Origin: an uncultured Campylobacter sp.
GTDB taxonomy: Bacteria > Campylobacterota > Campylobacteria > Campylobacterales > Campylobacteraceae
Direction of reading: 5' to 3'
DNA: 63,137 nt
Assembly: GCF_938039245.1 (NCBI RefSeq)
Contig: NZ_CALHVN010000031.1
Location: 1 to 63,137, forward strand
Both the position numbers and the translations under genes were made by a program. This document shows positions 24,397 to 32,301 of this stretch, piece by piece (position 1 is the stretch's first letter; each line of letters opens with the position of its first letter). Below the pieces are notes generated by a model that was not told the origin of the DNA, searched no databases, and worked only from the letters and a program-made list of their open reading frames with translations.

Positions 24397-24844
24397 GGAA
24401 TATTTTATAGAAATCGCAACGATTAGCGAAGTTCGCGGTGACAAGGCAAGAGTGGCCGTAGGCTCAATGGTTACCGATTTTTTGCCGGTATTTCAAAGCT
24501 TCTCAAACTCCTTTGCCGTGAGCTTCTCTCCTATCAGGGTAGGCGAGCAGGTGCTGGTCTTGCCCGTAAGAGGCAACCTAAACAGCGGCGTCATACTTCG
24601 CGGACTCTACCAAAGCGCGCATAAAGAGGAGCCGACGGATAAAAAGGTGCGCGTAAGCTTTGAAGACGGCGTAAGCATGAGCTACGATACGGCTAGCTCG
24701 ACTCTTGAAATTTCGGCGCCGAAGCAAATAAACATAACTTGCGGCCAGCTGAATTTAAAAGGCGACTTGGAAATAGGCGGCAGCATCCACGCTACGGGGC
24801 GCATCATAGACGAGGGCGGCAATACTCCGCACCACTCGCACTAG
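24389..24844 (+). CDS. Baseplate assembly/spike protein gpV
   Basis: The protein has an N-terminal OB fold (VRGDKARVAVGSMVTDFLPV), a beta-helix region (SMSYDTASSTLEISAPKQIN) and ends HHSH, the metal-binding tip of P2 gpV-type spikes. It pierces the outer membrane when the sheath contracts. A GTG at 24386 is an alternative start; the ATG at 24389 is preferred. Confidence 0.88.
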   Translation: MSREYFIEIATISEVRGDKARVAVGSMVTDFLPVFQSFSNSFAVSFSPIRVGEQVLVLPVRGNLNSGVILRGLYQSAHKEEPTDKKVRVSFEDGVSMSYDTASSTLEISAPKQINITCGQLNLKGDLEIGGSIHATGRIIDEGGNTPHHSH

Positions 24845-24847
24845 GAG

Positions 24848-25138
24848 ATGAGTATGGGATATCTTACGACTATAGAAGAGAGTATAAAAGACATCTTGCT
24901 TACGCCCCTTGGTTCGCGGGTTATGTTGCCGGAGTACGGTAGTCGCTTGTTCGAGCTAATAGACCGAAGGGTAGACGACGAGTTTAGAGCCGATCTGGCC
25001 TGCTACGTCATAGAGGCCGTAGAAAGATGGGAAAAAAGAGTGAAGATAGATGAAGTAAAGCTAATAAGCCTAAAAGACCATAAGCTAAATTTTAATATCG
25101 TTCTAATTAGCGGCGACGAGATAGGGATAGAGCTATGA
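24848..25138 (+). CDS. Baseplate wedge protein gpW (gp25-like)
   Basis: The 96-residue protein has the gp25 fold signature: GYLTTIEESIKDILLTPLGSRVMLPEYGSRLFELID. The EYGSRL motif is well conserved across contractile tails. It overlaps the J gene by four bases, as in P2. Confidence 0.88.
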   Translation: MSMGYLTTIEESIKDILLTPLGSRVMLPEYGSRLFELIDRRVDDEFRADLACYVIEAVERWEKRVKIDEVKLISLKDHKLNFNIVLISGDEIGIEL

Positions 25139-26220
25139 GCTTTTTAAAAAATTTACCGTATCCGGACGTGATCGAAGAGCTTAACTACGACGAGCTTTTA
25201 AAGGGCGTTAAAGAGCTTTTTAAAAGCTATTTGACGGACAAAGAAATTTCGCTTTTGGAGAGCGATAACTATTCGGCCCTGCTTGAAACGCTGGCTTACC
25301 GCGAGCTGCTTTTGCGAGCCAGAATCAATAGCAGCGTAAAAGCCATGCTGCTGCCTTTTTCAAGCGGAAGCGATCTTGATAATATCGTAGCGATATACGG
25401 CATAGAGCGGCTAAAGGGAGAAAAGCCGACGGCCGGTATCGAGCTTTCGCTTTCAACCCCTAGGGATGCGGATACGATAATTCCGGCCGGAAGCGTTTTA
25501 GTTAGCGACAATGGCGACGTCGCCTACGTCAAAGAAACGGCGATCGTCAAAAAAGGAGAACTAAAAACTACGGCCGTATCGGTGCTTGATAAATTTATAA
25601 AATCAAGCCCGCTAAAGTGTGAATATATCCAAACGCCTTTCCCGTTCGTATTAAAAGCAAAGCAACTAAGCGATTTTAGCGGTGGCGCAGAGGTAGAAAG
25701 CGACGAAAGACTAAGGGAAAGAGCGGTACTTTCTCTTGAAAGATTTAGCACTGCAGGAAGCGCAAAGGCCTACGTCTATCACGTTTTAAGCGCAAATTCA
25801 AAGGTAATAGAGTGCAGCGTTAATAACGGCGGGCCGGGAGTAGTTCAAATTTATCTAAAAAGTTTAGATATGAGCGAGGATACGCGCGCTAGCGTAGCGG
25901 AGTATTTAAGCGGCGAGAAAGTGAGGCCATTTACCGACAAGGTAGTAGTCAAAAACGCCCGAATCAAAGACATAGAAATCAAAGCGACGCTGGAGCTTAC
26001 CGACATGTTTTTGCAAGATATTATAGACAAAGAAATAAAAGCATCTAGAAAAAGTCTAAAACTAGGCGAAGACCTAAATTTGAGCTATATCTACTCTATG
26101 TTACATAAAAATGGAGTGTACCGCGTAAATTTAGCCGCTCCGACTGCAGATACCAAAGTAGACGAGGATAGCTTTGTCAGAATAAGCTTTAACCTATCGT
26201 ATGCAAAGGCAGAACTATGA
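25135..26220 (+). CDS. Baseplate protein gpJ
   Basis: The 361-residue protein belongs to the baseplate J family: EELNYDELLKGVKELFKSYL, LLETLAYRELLLRARINSSV, LLPFSSGSDLDNIVAIYGI, GAEVESDERLRERAVLSLER, and NNGGPGVVQIYLKS. With W and I it forms the wedge. Its stop overlaps the I gene start (ATGA). Confidence 0.92.
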   Translation: MSFLKNLPYPDVIEELNYDELLKGVKELFKSYLTDKEISLLESDNYSALLETLAYRELLLRARINSSVKAMLLPFSSGSDLDNIVAIYGIERLKGEKPTAGIELSLSTPRDADTIIPAGSVLVSDNGDVAYVKETAIVKKGELKTTAVSVLDKFIKSSPLKCEYIQTPFPFVLKAKQLSDFSGGAEVESDERLRERAVLSLERFSTAGSAKAYVYHVLSANSKVIECSVNNGGPGVVQIYLKSLDMSEDTRASVAEYLSGEKVRPFTDKVVVKNARIKDIEIKATLELTDMFLQDIIDKEIKASRKSLKLGEDLNLSYIYSMLHKNGVYRVNLAAPTADTKVDEDSFVRISFNLSYAKAEL

Positions 26221-26981
26221 CGATGCTTCCCGGACACAAAAGCAAATTTGATAAGAAATTTGACGAGTTTTTTGATGTCAGGCTTAATGAGCTCGACCTT
26301 GGCTCAATAAACATCTTGGCTACTTCTTGTCCGACGCCTCTTTTACCTATCTTAGCCGATAGCTTTGATGTGGATATAGACGGGCTTGGCGAAGATTCAG
26401 CTAGAAAACTCATTAAAAATGCCTTTGAGATACATTATTACTCGGGCACCCTTTATAGCCTAAACAAAGCATTGCGCTCGTTTTATGCTGATATTAGGAT
26501 TCTTGAGTGGTTTAGCTACGACGGCGAGCCTTACTGTTTTAAGGTCGAAATAGATCTCAAAGATGACGGCACGGACGAGACGAGATACAAAAAGCTCGAT
26601 ACCGTCGTGCAACGCTATAAAAACGTCCGCAGCGTTTTTAAAGGATTTAACCTTATTAGGAACGCAAGAAGCGAAGTTTATCTTGGGGCAAATGCCGCAG
26701 ATACGGAAAAAATGGAGATTTTCCCGATCCAATCGCCGGGAATGGCGTCAAGCGCGCCGGTTAATACGAGCGCGGCTTATGCTCAAAGCGAGCAAATTAA
26801 CATTTATCCATATAAAGTTAGAGATATTAGCTTAAATTTAGAGCGTTTCGGCGCTGTAATTTGCGAATTTATCGAGGACGTAAATTTGCCGCCGATGCAA
26901 AGCGAGATCTTAAACGCGCGATCAACCGCCGCAAGATTTAGCGGCGGCGCGGTAACGATAGATGAGACAATCAAAATTTAA
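26217..26981 (+). CDS. Tail protein gpI
   Basis: The N-terminal 120 residues match P2 gpI (RLNELDLGSINILATSCPTP, LPILADSFDVDI, EIHYYSGTLYSLNKALRSFY, GEPYCFKVEIDL). The last 100 residues are a phage-specific extension. gpI joins the tail fibre to the baseplate, in agreement with the next gene. Confidence 0.87.
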   Translation: MTMLPGHKSKFDKKFDEFFDVRLNELDLGSINILATSCPTPLLPILADSFDVDIDGLGEDSARKLIKNAFEIHYYSGTLYSLNKALRSFYADIRILEWFSYDGEPYCFKVEIDLKDDGTDETRYKKLDTVVQRYKNVRSVFKGFNLIRNARSEVYLGANAADTEKMEIFPIQSPGMASSAPVNTSAAYAQSEQINIYPYKVRDISLNLERFGAVICEFIEDVNLPPMQSEILNARSTAARFSGGAVTIDETIKI

Positions 26982-26995
26982 ACAAAGGAGAAAAA

Positions 26996-28678
26996 GTGTC
27001 ATACGCAACAATAATCACGAAACTAGGCAAAGCGGCGATCTCAAAGGCTATCGCCGATAGAGAGCAAATCAGCCTCACGAAAATGGGCGTAGGTCAAAGC
27101 AAAGACGTCATAAGCGACGAGTGGCAGACATTGCCCGAGGAGGCGCAAAAATTTAGTATTAGCGATATTAGAGTCAAAGAGGATGATACAAATATAGTCA
27201 TAGTTCAGGGCATACTTGAGGCTAGCGTGGGCGGATTTGTTATCAGGCAGGTAGGCATTTACGGAGCGGACGATAAGCTTTTTGCCGTCGCAAACGTGCC
27301 TGAGACGATCAAGCCGCGTTTAAGCGAGGGTGCGGCGAAAGACCTAACGATAAACTTTTATATCGCCTTAAGCGATACCGGCGTTATAAATTTGACCGTC
27401 GAGGAGAGCTCTAAATTTGCTTCCCGTCGATATGTCGATACTAAATTTGACGCCGCTTTGGTGGAGACTAAGGCAAACGAGCTTTATGCGCCAAAGACGC
27501 ACAATCACGATGAGGTTTATCTAAAAATAGAGGATTTTGAAAAATACAAAAATCAAAAAAGCGCCGAGGGGGGAGAATTTTTAAATAAATTTATCAAAGA
27601 TCCGACGAGCGATAAAATTTCATATAAATTTTTCTGCCTAGAAGATCCTTATACATATCCCATTACAAAAGGCGGGCTTGTAAGCATAAAAGACAAATAT
27701 CTCGTAGTAAATGAGGGCGGTAGTAGCAATAAGCCGGTGTCGGCCGGCGTTACGGCCTATACAAAACCGTATAAGCAAATTAGTAAACTTGACGAAAATC
27801 AGACCGGCGGAACGTTTAGGATGCTTTTTACAATAGGAGATGATGTTTATTTTTGCCAATCTGCAAATCAAAAACTCTGGAAATACAATATCCCAAAAAA
27901 TGAATGGACTTATATATCGAATTATGAAATACAAGTAACTAGCGATATATACATATCCCCAAAATATCCGCTTATACGAGCCGACAGTAGCAACAATACG
28001 ATTGCGGTAGTCGGAACTAGCAAAACTATCAAAACGCAGGCCAACTTCAATGATCTATTGTTTATCGAGGACTTTATAGTCGTCAAGAATGGCGCCAGCA
28101 TATCAAAAGTCTATAAGGTTAGCGATGAATTTGCGATAACCGAGGCATCTGTAAATGATCTGCCTTTAAAAGAAGGCGACATAAAAGCGATTAAAATTAA
28201 TATTGCCAATACTGTTTCAATGAGAGGCAACTATTATAAAAACGGTAGCGATATTTACGCTTTTAGGTATAAAGACGACGGTACTAGCGAGCGAAATTTT
28301 GGAGTTCTAGTTAAAAATAAGACTCAAGTAGATATTCCTATTCAGCCGGTAGAGGCGATTCAAGAGGATATATGTTTACTAAGAGGAACGAGATATATTT
28401 TGCGACGCAATAAGCCACTAACTGATTTTTCAAAACAAAGATCCGGCATGTATAGCCTAGATGATCTTATTAAAAACATGAGTGAAGACAGCATTTACAC
28501 CGACTTATTTGATATTGTAGACGGTAAAAAACCTATTAGATTGCCGGTGCTAATTTTAAGCGGGGAAGAAACCGAAAAGGGGCTAAAAATAGCATTTTTG
28601 GCAAAACCTAGAGATTTTATTGGTAATTGTTTCTACGAAACAATCATCCCTTACGAAGAGCTAAGGGGGCTAAAATGA
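26996..28678 (+). CDS. Tail fibre protein, P2 gpH-like N-terminus
   Basis: The start is GTG after AAAGGAGAAAAA. Residues about 1-160 resemble the DUF3751/gpH N-terminus that binds the baseplate (ITKLGKAAISKAIADREQIS, VGGFVIRQVGIYGADDKLFA). A short linker with NELYAPKTHNHDEVYLK follows, a motif seen in fibre shafts. The remaining 380 residues look like repeated short beta blades (GGTFRMLFTIGDDVYFCQSA, GNYYKNGSDIYAFRYKDDGT) and probably recognise the host surface. No separate chaperone gene is obvious downstream. Confidence 0.82.
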   Translation: MSYATIITKLGKAAISKAIADREQISLTKMGVGQSKDVISDEWQTLPEEAQKFSISDIRVKEDDTNIVIVQGILEASVGGFVIRQVGIYGADDKLFAVANVPETIKPRLSEGAAKDLTINFYIALSDTGVINLTVEESSKFASRRYVDTKFDAALVETKANELYAPKTHNHDEVYLKIEDFEKYKNQKSAEGGEFLNKFIKDPTSDKISYKFFCLEDPYTYPITKGGLVSIKDKYLVVNEGGSSNKPVSAGVTAYTKPYKQISKLDENQTGGTFRMLFTIGDDVYFCQSANQKLWKYNIPKNEWTYISNYEIQVTSDIYISPKYPLIRADSSNNTIAVVGTSKTIKTQANFNDLLFIEDFIVVKNGASISKVYKVSDEFAITEASVNDLPLKEGDIKAIKINIANTVSMRGNYYKNGSDIYAFRYKDDGTSERNFGVLVKNKTQVDIPIQPVEAIQEDICLLRGTRYILRRNKPLTDFSKQRSGMYSLDDLIKNMSEDSIYTDLFDIVDGKKPIRLPVLILSGEETEKGLKIAFLAKPRDFIGNCFYETIIPYEELRGLK

Positions 28679-29304
28679 AACCTACCCTAAAACAATGGCT
28701 ACAAGTAGCCAAAAATTTCATCATCGAGCTTCCGCTTGAGATACTTGCCTTTTTCGTCGTGCCGATCGTGCTGCTTTTTTTAAAAGAGAGCGACGACCAT
28801 CTGCCGGGCTGCTTTCGCTGGTTTGAGGATGCGGACGACTACTACGACGGGCAAAGCGCTGCGATCAACGGCGACGGCGGATGGAGACGGGATCACTTCC
28901 CGCCCCCTAAAAACCGTACGTATTTCGCGCGCCTTTGCTGGCTTTTGCGCAATAGAATAGGCTATTTTAGCGTCAAATATCTGGGCGTCAAAGTCTTAGA
29001 TGTCCAGCCTGCTAGCGTCGTCACTCAAGGCGACGTGCTTATCACTCAAAACAAAGGGCGCAAAAGCGGTTTTTGCAAGGTAGAGTGTCGTCTTAAAGAC
29101 GGTCGCGAGCGGTTTTGCTACTACCGCGAGATAAGATATACGGGCTTTTTAAGCGGCTTTTATTGCCGCATTTACGTCGGATGGAAACTCATGGATATAG
29201 CCGGCGCAAATTCCGAAAATTGGCACGAATTTATCGAAGACGGCGATAAAAAGGTGCTAAAGACCGTTTGGGCGTTTCATCCGCTAAAAAGAGTAAAACA
29301 ATGA
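28675..29304 (+). CDS. Membrane-anchored phage protein of unknown role
   Basis: The frame is open from 28627, but the ATG at 28675 overlaps the fibre stop (ATGA) and is the natural start. A hydrophobic segment (about residues 18-37, LPLEILAFFVVPIVLLFLKE) is followed by a soluble region rich in Trp, Tyr, Arg and Cys (GGWRRDHFPPPKNRTYFARL; RLKDGRERFCYYREIRYTG). It lies between fibre and DUF5675-like genes, so it might be a host-surface or superinfection function. Family not named. Confidence 0.6.
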   Translation: MKPTLKQWLQVAKNFIIELPLEILAFFVVPIVLLFLKESDDHLPGCFRWFEDADDYYDGQSAAINGDGGWRRDHFPPPKNRTYFARLCWLLRNRIGYFSVKYLGVKVLDVQPASVVTQGDVLITQNKGRKSGFCKVECRLKDGRERFCYYREIRYTGFLSGFYCRIYVGWKLMDIAGANSENWHEFIEDGDKKVLKTVWAFHPLKRVKQ

Positions 29305-29381
29305 AAACATCAACTAAGACTTTTATGATTATTGCGGCGGCCATATTGATCGCAGTCACAGTGATAAATTTAATCAAATAA
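29301..29381 (+). CDS. Small single-pass membrane peptide, 26 residues
   Basis: ATG at 29301 overlaps the preceding stop (ATGA). MKTSTKTFMIIAAAILIAVT then VINLIK is one membrane helix. Coupled position supports translation; the function is unknown. Confidence 0.5.
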   Translation: MKTSTKTFMIIAAAILIAVTVINLIK

Positions 29382-29391
29382 AGGAGCAAAA

Positions 29392-29805
29392 ATGAAGCTG
29401 ATAGTCGAGAGGATTAAAGAGATTTACGACGGCACGATAGGCAGATTTCGCCTAGTTTCGGAAGATAGGCGCGTGCTGCTAGAGGGCTTTACGCTTGAGC
29501 CCGCGGGTCCGGATACCGTAGAGCGAGGCCGCGATAAGCGGATACCGGCCGGAGTTTACCAAACGACCTGGCATGAAAGCGACAAATTTCAAAGGCTTTT
29601 GCCATTACTTTTTAATGAAAAAGTGCCGAAAGATAGATGCATACTCATCCATAGCGGCAATATTGCAAAAGATACGCAGGGGTGCATCTTGCTTGGAAAT
29701 AAGGCGGACGAATACGGAGTCGGCGACAGCAAAAGAGCGCTGGAAGCTTTTATAGGGCTGACGTTCAAAAAAGAATTTCAAGTGGAAATCATCAATAAAT
29801 TTTAA
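29392..29805 (+). CDS. DUF5675-like phage protein
   Basis: The 137-residue protein has GRFRLVSEDRRVLLEGFTLE, KRIPAGVYQTTWHESDKFQR, ILIHSGNIAKDTQGCILLG, matching DUF5675, a group related in pattern to L,D-transpeptidase-like or murein-binding folds (His-Ser-Gly then Gly-Cys). A wall-related role is possible but not shown. An AAAGGAG site precedes it. Confidence 0.68.
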   Translation: MKLIVERIKEIYDGTIGRFRLVSEDRRVLLEGFTLEPAGPDTVERGRDKRIPAGVYQTTWHESDKFQRLLPLLFNEKVPKDRCILIHSGNIAKDTQGCILLGNKADEYGVGDSKRALEAFIGLTFKKEFQVEIINKF

Positions 29806-29816
29806 AAGGAGATAGT

Positions 29817-30980
29817 ATGGCAGCAAAGTTCGGAGTAAACGTAACCATAAGCGCCGAGGCCGCAAGACCTATCAGCGTAGAAAGCGTTACGCCCATAGGA
29901 ATCGCCGGATACGAGGAGGTCCTAGAAAACGGCCTGCATTTTTTCATGACGACGGCAAAGGCGCTTGAAGCGTTAGAGGCAAAATACAAAGCCAAAAAGG
30001 ACGCGAGCCAAGCCTTTAAAAAAGGCTCGATTTATAGGGCTCTAAAAGGCATCGAAGATCAGGCGGTAAATACGCAAATAATATTAAGCGTATTTACCAA
30101 AGACGACGATAGCGACACGAATGACGAGATCACCGAGTGCAAAAAGGCTATATCAGAGCTAACCAAAGCAAAATCTCGCTTCGGATATAACCCTAATTTA
30201 ATTATATCGCCCGAGTTTAGCCACGAAGACGCTGTAAAAGGCGAGATAGAAAAAGTAGCTACCAGGCTAAAAGCAACCGGCATCGTAGATCTAAAAGCCC
30301 AGGACGCGGCCGCGGCGATAGTAAAGATGGGGGACTTCGGCACTAGAAGGCTCGTTGCAGCGTATCCTAACGTCAAGGTTTGGGACGATGAAACGAACGC
30401 TTACGTCTATGAAGGGCAAAGCGCTAGAATAGCCGGAATGATAGCTCATACGGACGGTGCAAGCGAGTTCGGATATAGCGACAGCTACTCAAACAGAGTG
30501 ATGATAGGGGTTTCGGGCACGGAAGTAGACGTAGATTTCGAGCTTGGCGAGACGTGCACGGCTGATGAGCTAAGGGCGGCTAAAATTTCGACCGTCATCA
30601 GAGAAAGCGGCTTTAGGGCTTGGGGCGGAGAGACTAGCGACCAGGATACTATATGGAAGGATTTAGCGCGCGTTAGAGTATTTGACCGTATTTCGCAGGC
30701 TTGCCAAAAAGGCGTGCTATTTGCTATCGACAAAAAGGCCGACCAGCTCTATCACGCCAAAAGAAGCGTTAGCGAGCTGCTTAGGGGGCTTGTAGGAGCA
30801 AAGGTATTGCTCGGATACGAGCTATCTTGGAGCGAGAAAAATACGCTAGCAAACATCACGGACGGTAAATTTTACCTAGACGTCAGAATGCAAAACACCC
30901 CTATCGTAAAACAGCTAACGCTTGATTTTATCTATGTCGATAAATACGGCGAAACGCTGATGAACGATTTAAATAAATAG
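29817..30980 (+). CDS. Contractile tail sheath protein (P2 FI-like)
   Basis: The 387-residue protein has sheath family features: GVNVTISAEAARPISVESVT, the ADGASEF-type core here as AHTDGASEFGYSDSYSNRVM, and the C-terminal domain KNTLANITDGKFYLDVRMQN and DFIYVDKYGETLMNDL. It polymerises around the tube and contracts at injection. It is followed by the tube gene as in P2. Confidence 0.9.
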   Translation: MAAKFGVNVTISAEAARPISVESVTPIGIAGYEEVLENGLHFFMTTAKALEALEAKYKAKKDASQAFKKGSIYRALKGIEDQAVNTQIILSVFTKDDDSDTNDEITECKKAISELTKAKSRFGYNPNLIISPEFSHEDAVKGEIEKVATRLKATGIVDLKAQDAAAAIVKMGDFGTRRLVAAYPNVKVWDDETNAYVYEGQSARIAGMIAHTDGASEFGYSDSYSNRVMIGVSGTEVDVDFELGETCTADELRAAKISTVIRESGFRAWGGETSDQDTIWKDLARVRVFDRISQACQKGVLFAIDKKADQLYHAKRSVSELLRGLVGAKVLLGYELSWSEKNTLANITDGKFYLDVRMQNTPIVKQLTLDFIYVDKYGETLMNDLNK

Positions 30981-31001
30981 GCGCCTTAAGAAAAGGTTTT
31001 T

Positions 31002-31049
31002 GGAGCAAATCAGGGGCGCCCAGCTTGCGGGGACTTTAGTATTTGCTCC
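31002..31049. repeat. 9-bp inverted repeat between sheath and tube genes
   Basis: GGAGCAAAT (31002-31010) and ATTTGCTCC (31041-31049) can form a stem enclosing a GC-rich loop with its own GGCGCC words. It is followed by CAAGCTTTGCTTGG, a second small hairpin. A role in setting tube versus sheath expression or mRNA processing is possible. Confidence 0.5.
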
Positions 31050-31088
31050 TTTAGTCAAGCTTTGCTTGGCGTTAAAAGGAGATAAAAA

Positions 31089-31604
31089 ATGGTAAAAAGA
31101 CAGATACCTCAGGTCGTTCAGGAGGCCAATGTTTTTATAAACGGCCAAGGATATTTAGGCGTCGTTAAATCTCTAACTATCCCAAAGATAGAACAAGAGA
31201 TGATCGAAGTCAAAGGCGCGCTTGGCGGCAATTTCGCAAGCGGGACGATAAAACCCGTAGAAATGGAGTTTAAGCTAAGCGTACTCGATAAAAACACCTA
31301 TCTTGGATACGGGCTAAATACTTGGAATAACAGAATTCCTTTTTTATTTAAAGCTAGCGTATTTCAAGCGGGCAAAGGCGCTCCCGAGCCTTTTTCTATG
31401 GCCGTAACCGGCGATATTACCGAGATAGACCCGGGAAGCTTTGAAAGCGGAAAAGAGATGGAAGTGAGCGTCAAACTAGCCGTACATTTTTTAGATATAA
31501 ATATAGGCAAAATCCCCGTGGCGCTATTTGACGTAGAAAACATGATATGCCTGATAGGTGGGGTGGATTATTTGGCGCAAGTGCGTTCAAATTTGGGCGA
31601 ATAA
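31089..31604 (+). CDS. Tail tube protein (P2 FII-like)
   Basis: The 171-residue protein matches the major tube family: VFINGQGYLGVVKSLTIPKI, ALGGNFASGTIKPVEMEFKL, AVTGDITEIDPGSFESGKEM and VHFLDINIGKIPVALFDVEN. It stacks as rings inside the sheath. An AAAAGGAG site lies before the ATG. Confidence 0.9.
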   Translation: MVKRQIPQVVQEANVFINGQGYLGVVKSLTIPKIEQEMIEVKGALGGNFASGTIKPVEMEFKLSVLDKNTYLGYGLNTWNNRIPFLFKASVFQAGKGAPEPFSMAVTGDITEIDPGSFESGKEMEVSVKLAVHFLDINIGKIPVALFDVENMICLIGGVDYLAQVRSNLGE

Positions 31605-31690
31605 TAAATATTTTCTATCGGCGACGAGAGCTGCGCCGATAGATTAAACGGCTTTTAAAGGCCTTTAAATTTTAAGTCAAAGGAATAAAA
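31605..31690. promoter_or_regulatory. Intergenic TTTAAACG-type motif cluster
   Basis: TTAAACGGCTTTTAAAGGCC (31645-31664) followed by TTTAAAT repeats the word set found in five other gaps of the prophage. Here it separates the tube gene from gpE. Confidence 0.45.
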
Positions 31691-31951
31691 ATGAGCAAGA
31701 AAAATGAAATCATCGAACAAGACGGTATCAAATACACCGTCATTACGCTATCAGGCGGTAACGAAGTTAAAATCAGGCACCCAAAGGGCAAAGATCTTCG
31801 CTTTGCTATGAGCGGCGCAAAAGGCAGCGAGGCCGATTTGACTTTTAGGCTAGCTAGCAACCTTACTTGTATGAGCGAAGCCGAGCTTGAGGAGCTAGAA
31901 GCTAAAGACTGTTCGCTTATTCTTAGCGCGGTGGCGGGTTTTTTGTCCTAG
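31691..31951 (+). CDS. Tail assembly protein gpE
   Basis: The 86-residue protein (SGGNEVKIRHPKGKDLRFAM, ASNLTCMSEAELEELEAKDC) is the short form of the tail assembly pair found upstream of the tape measure gene in P2-like tails. It ends at a TAG seven codons after the start of SAVAGFLS and carries the frameshift signal described for the fused form. Confidence 0.8.
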   Translation: MSKKNEIIEQDGIKYTVITLSGGNEVKIRHPKGKDLRFAMSGAKGSEADLTFRLASNLTCMSEAELEELEAKDCSLILSAVAGFLS

Positions 31952-32085
31952 GCCATACCTTTGAGGGCGTAGCGATAATAGGTCATACGCTTCATTTTTC
32001 GTTTGATGAAATTATGGAGTTTAGCATAGACGAATACGTAAAATTTTTAGGGATCGCAGAGGAGATATTAAAGAGTAAATTTTAG
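31691..32085 (+). CDS. gpE-E' fusion by programmed -1 frameshift
   Basis: The heptamer T-TTT-TTG at 31939-31945 has the classic slippery form and the same sequence type as P2. Slipping back one base replaces FLS-stop by a frame reading VLGHTFEGVAIIGHTLHFSF then DEIMEFSIDEYVKFLGIAEE and ending at TAG 32083-32085, about 131 residues in all. The extension has its own sensible composition and no other start. The two forms act as tail-assembly chaperones for the tape measure protein. Confidence 0.85.
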
Positions 32086-32095
32086 CGGTTTACTT

Positions 32096-32257
32096 TTATG
32101 AAACCGCTTTTTGAGCCTCTTTTAAAACGTAGCCGACGATGCCTATAAAGCCGCCTAGCAAGCCAAGACCAAATAGTACGGCTATGACATTATCAAAAAG
32201 GCCGGGATAAATATAAAACAAAGCCGCAAATAAGGCGATAAGTAAAAACACTTTCAT
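32096..32257 (-). CDS. Small membrane protein antisense to tail operon
   Basis: 53 residues read leftward from an ATG at 32257 after AAAAAGGATTAAAT. Two membrane segments can be drawn (MKVFLLIALFAALFYIYPGL and VIAVLFGLGLLGGFIGIVGY) with a short charged tail (KEAQKAVS). It is the only leftward gene inside the rightward tail operon and fills the gap between E' and the tape measure gene. It could be a lysogenic conversion or exclusion protein. Confidence 0.55.
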   Translation of the reverse strand: MKVFLLIALFAALFYIYPGLFDNVIAVLFGLGLLGGFIGIVGYVLKEAQKAVS

Positions 32258-32301
32258 ATTTAATCCTTTTTATAGGAATTGTATCACAAAAAGGAGCGCA
32301 A

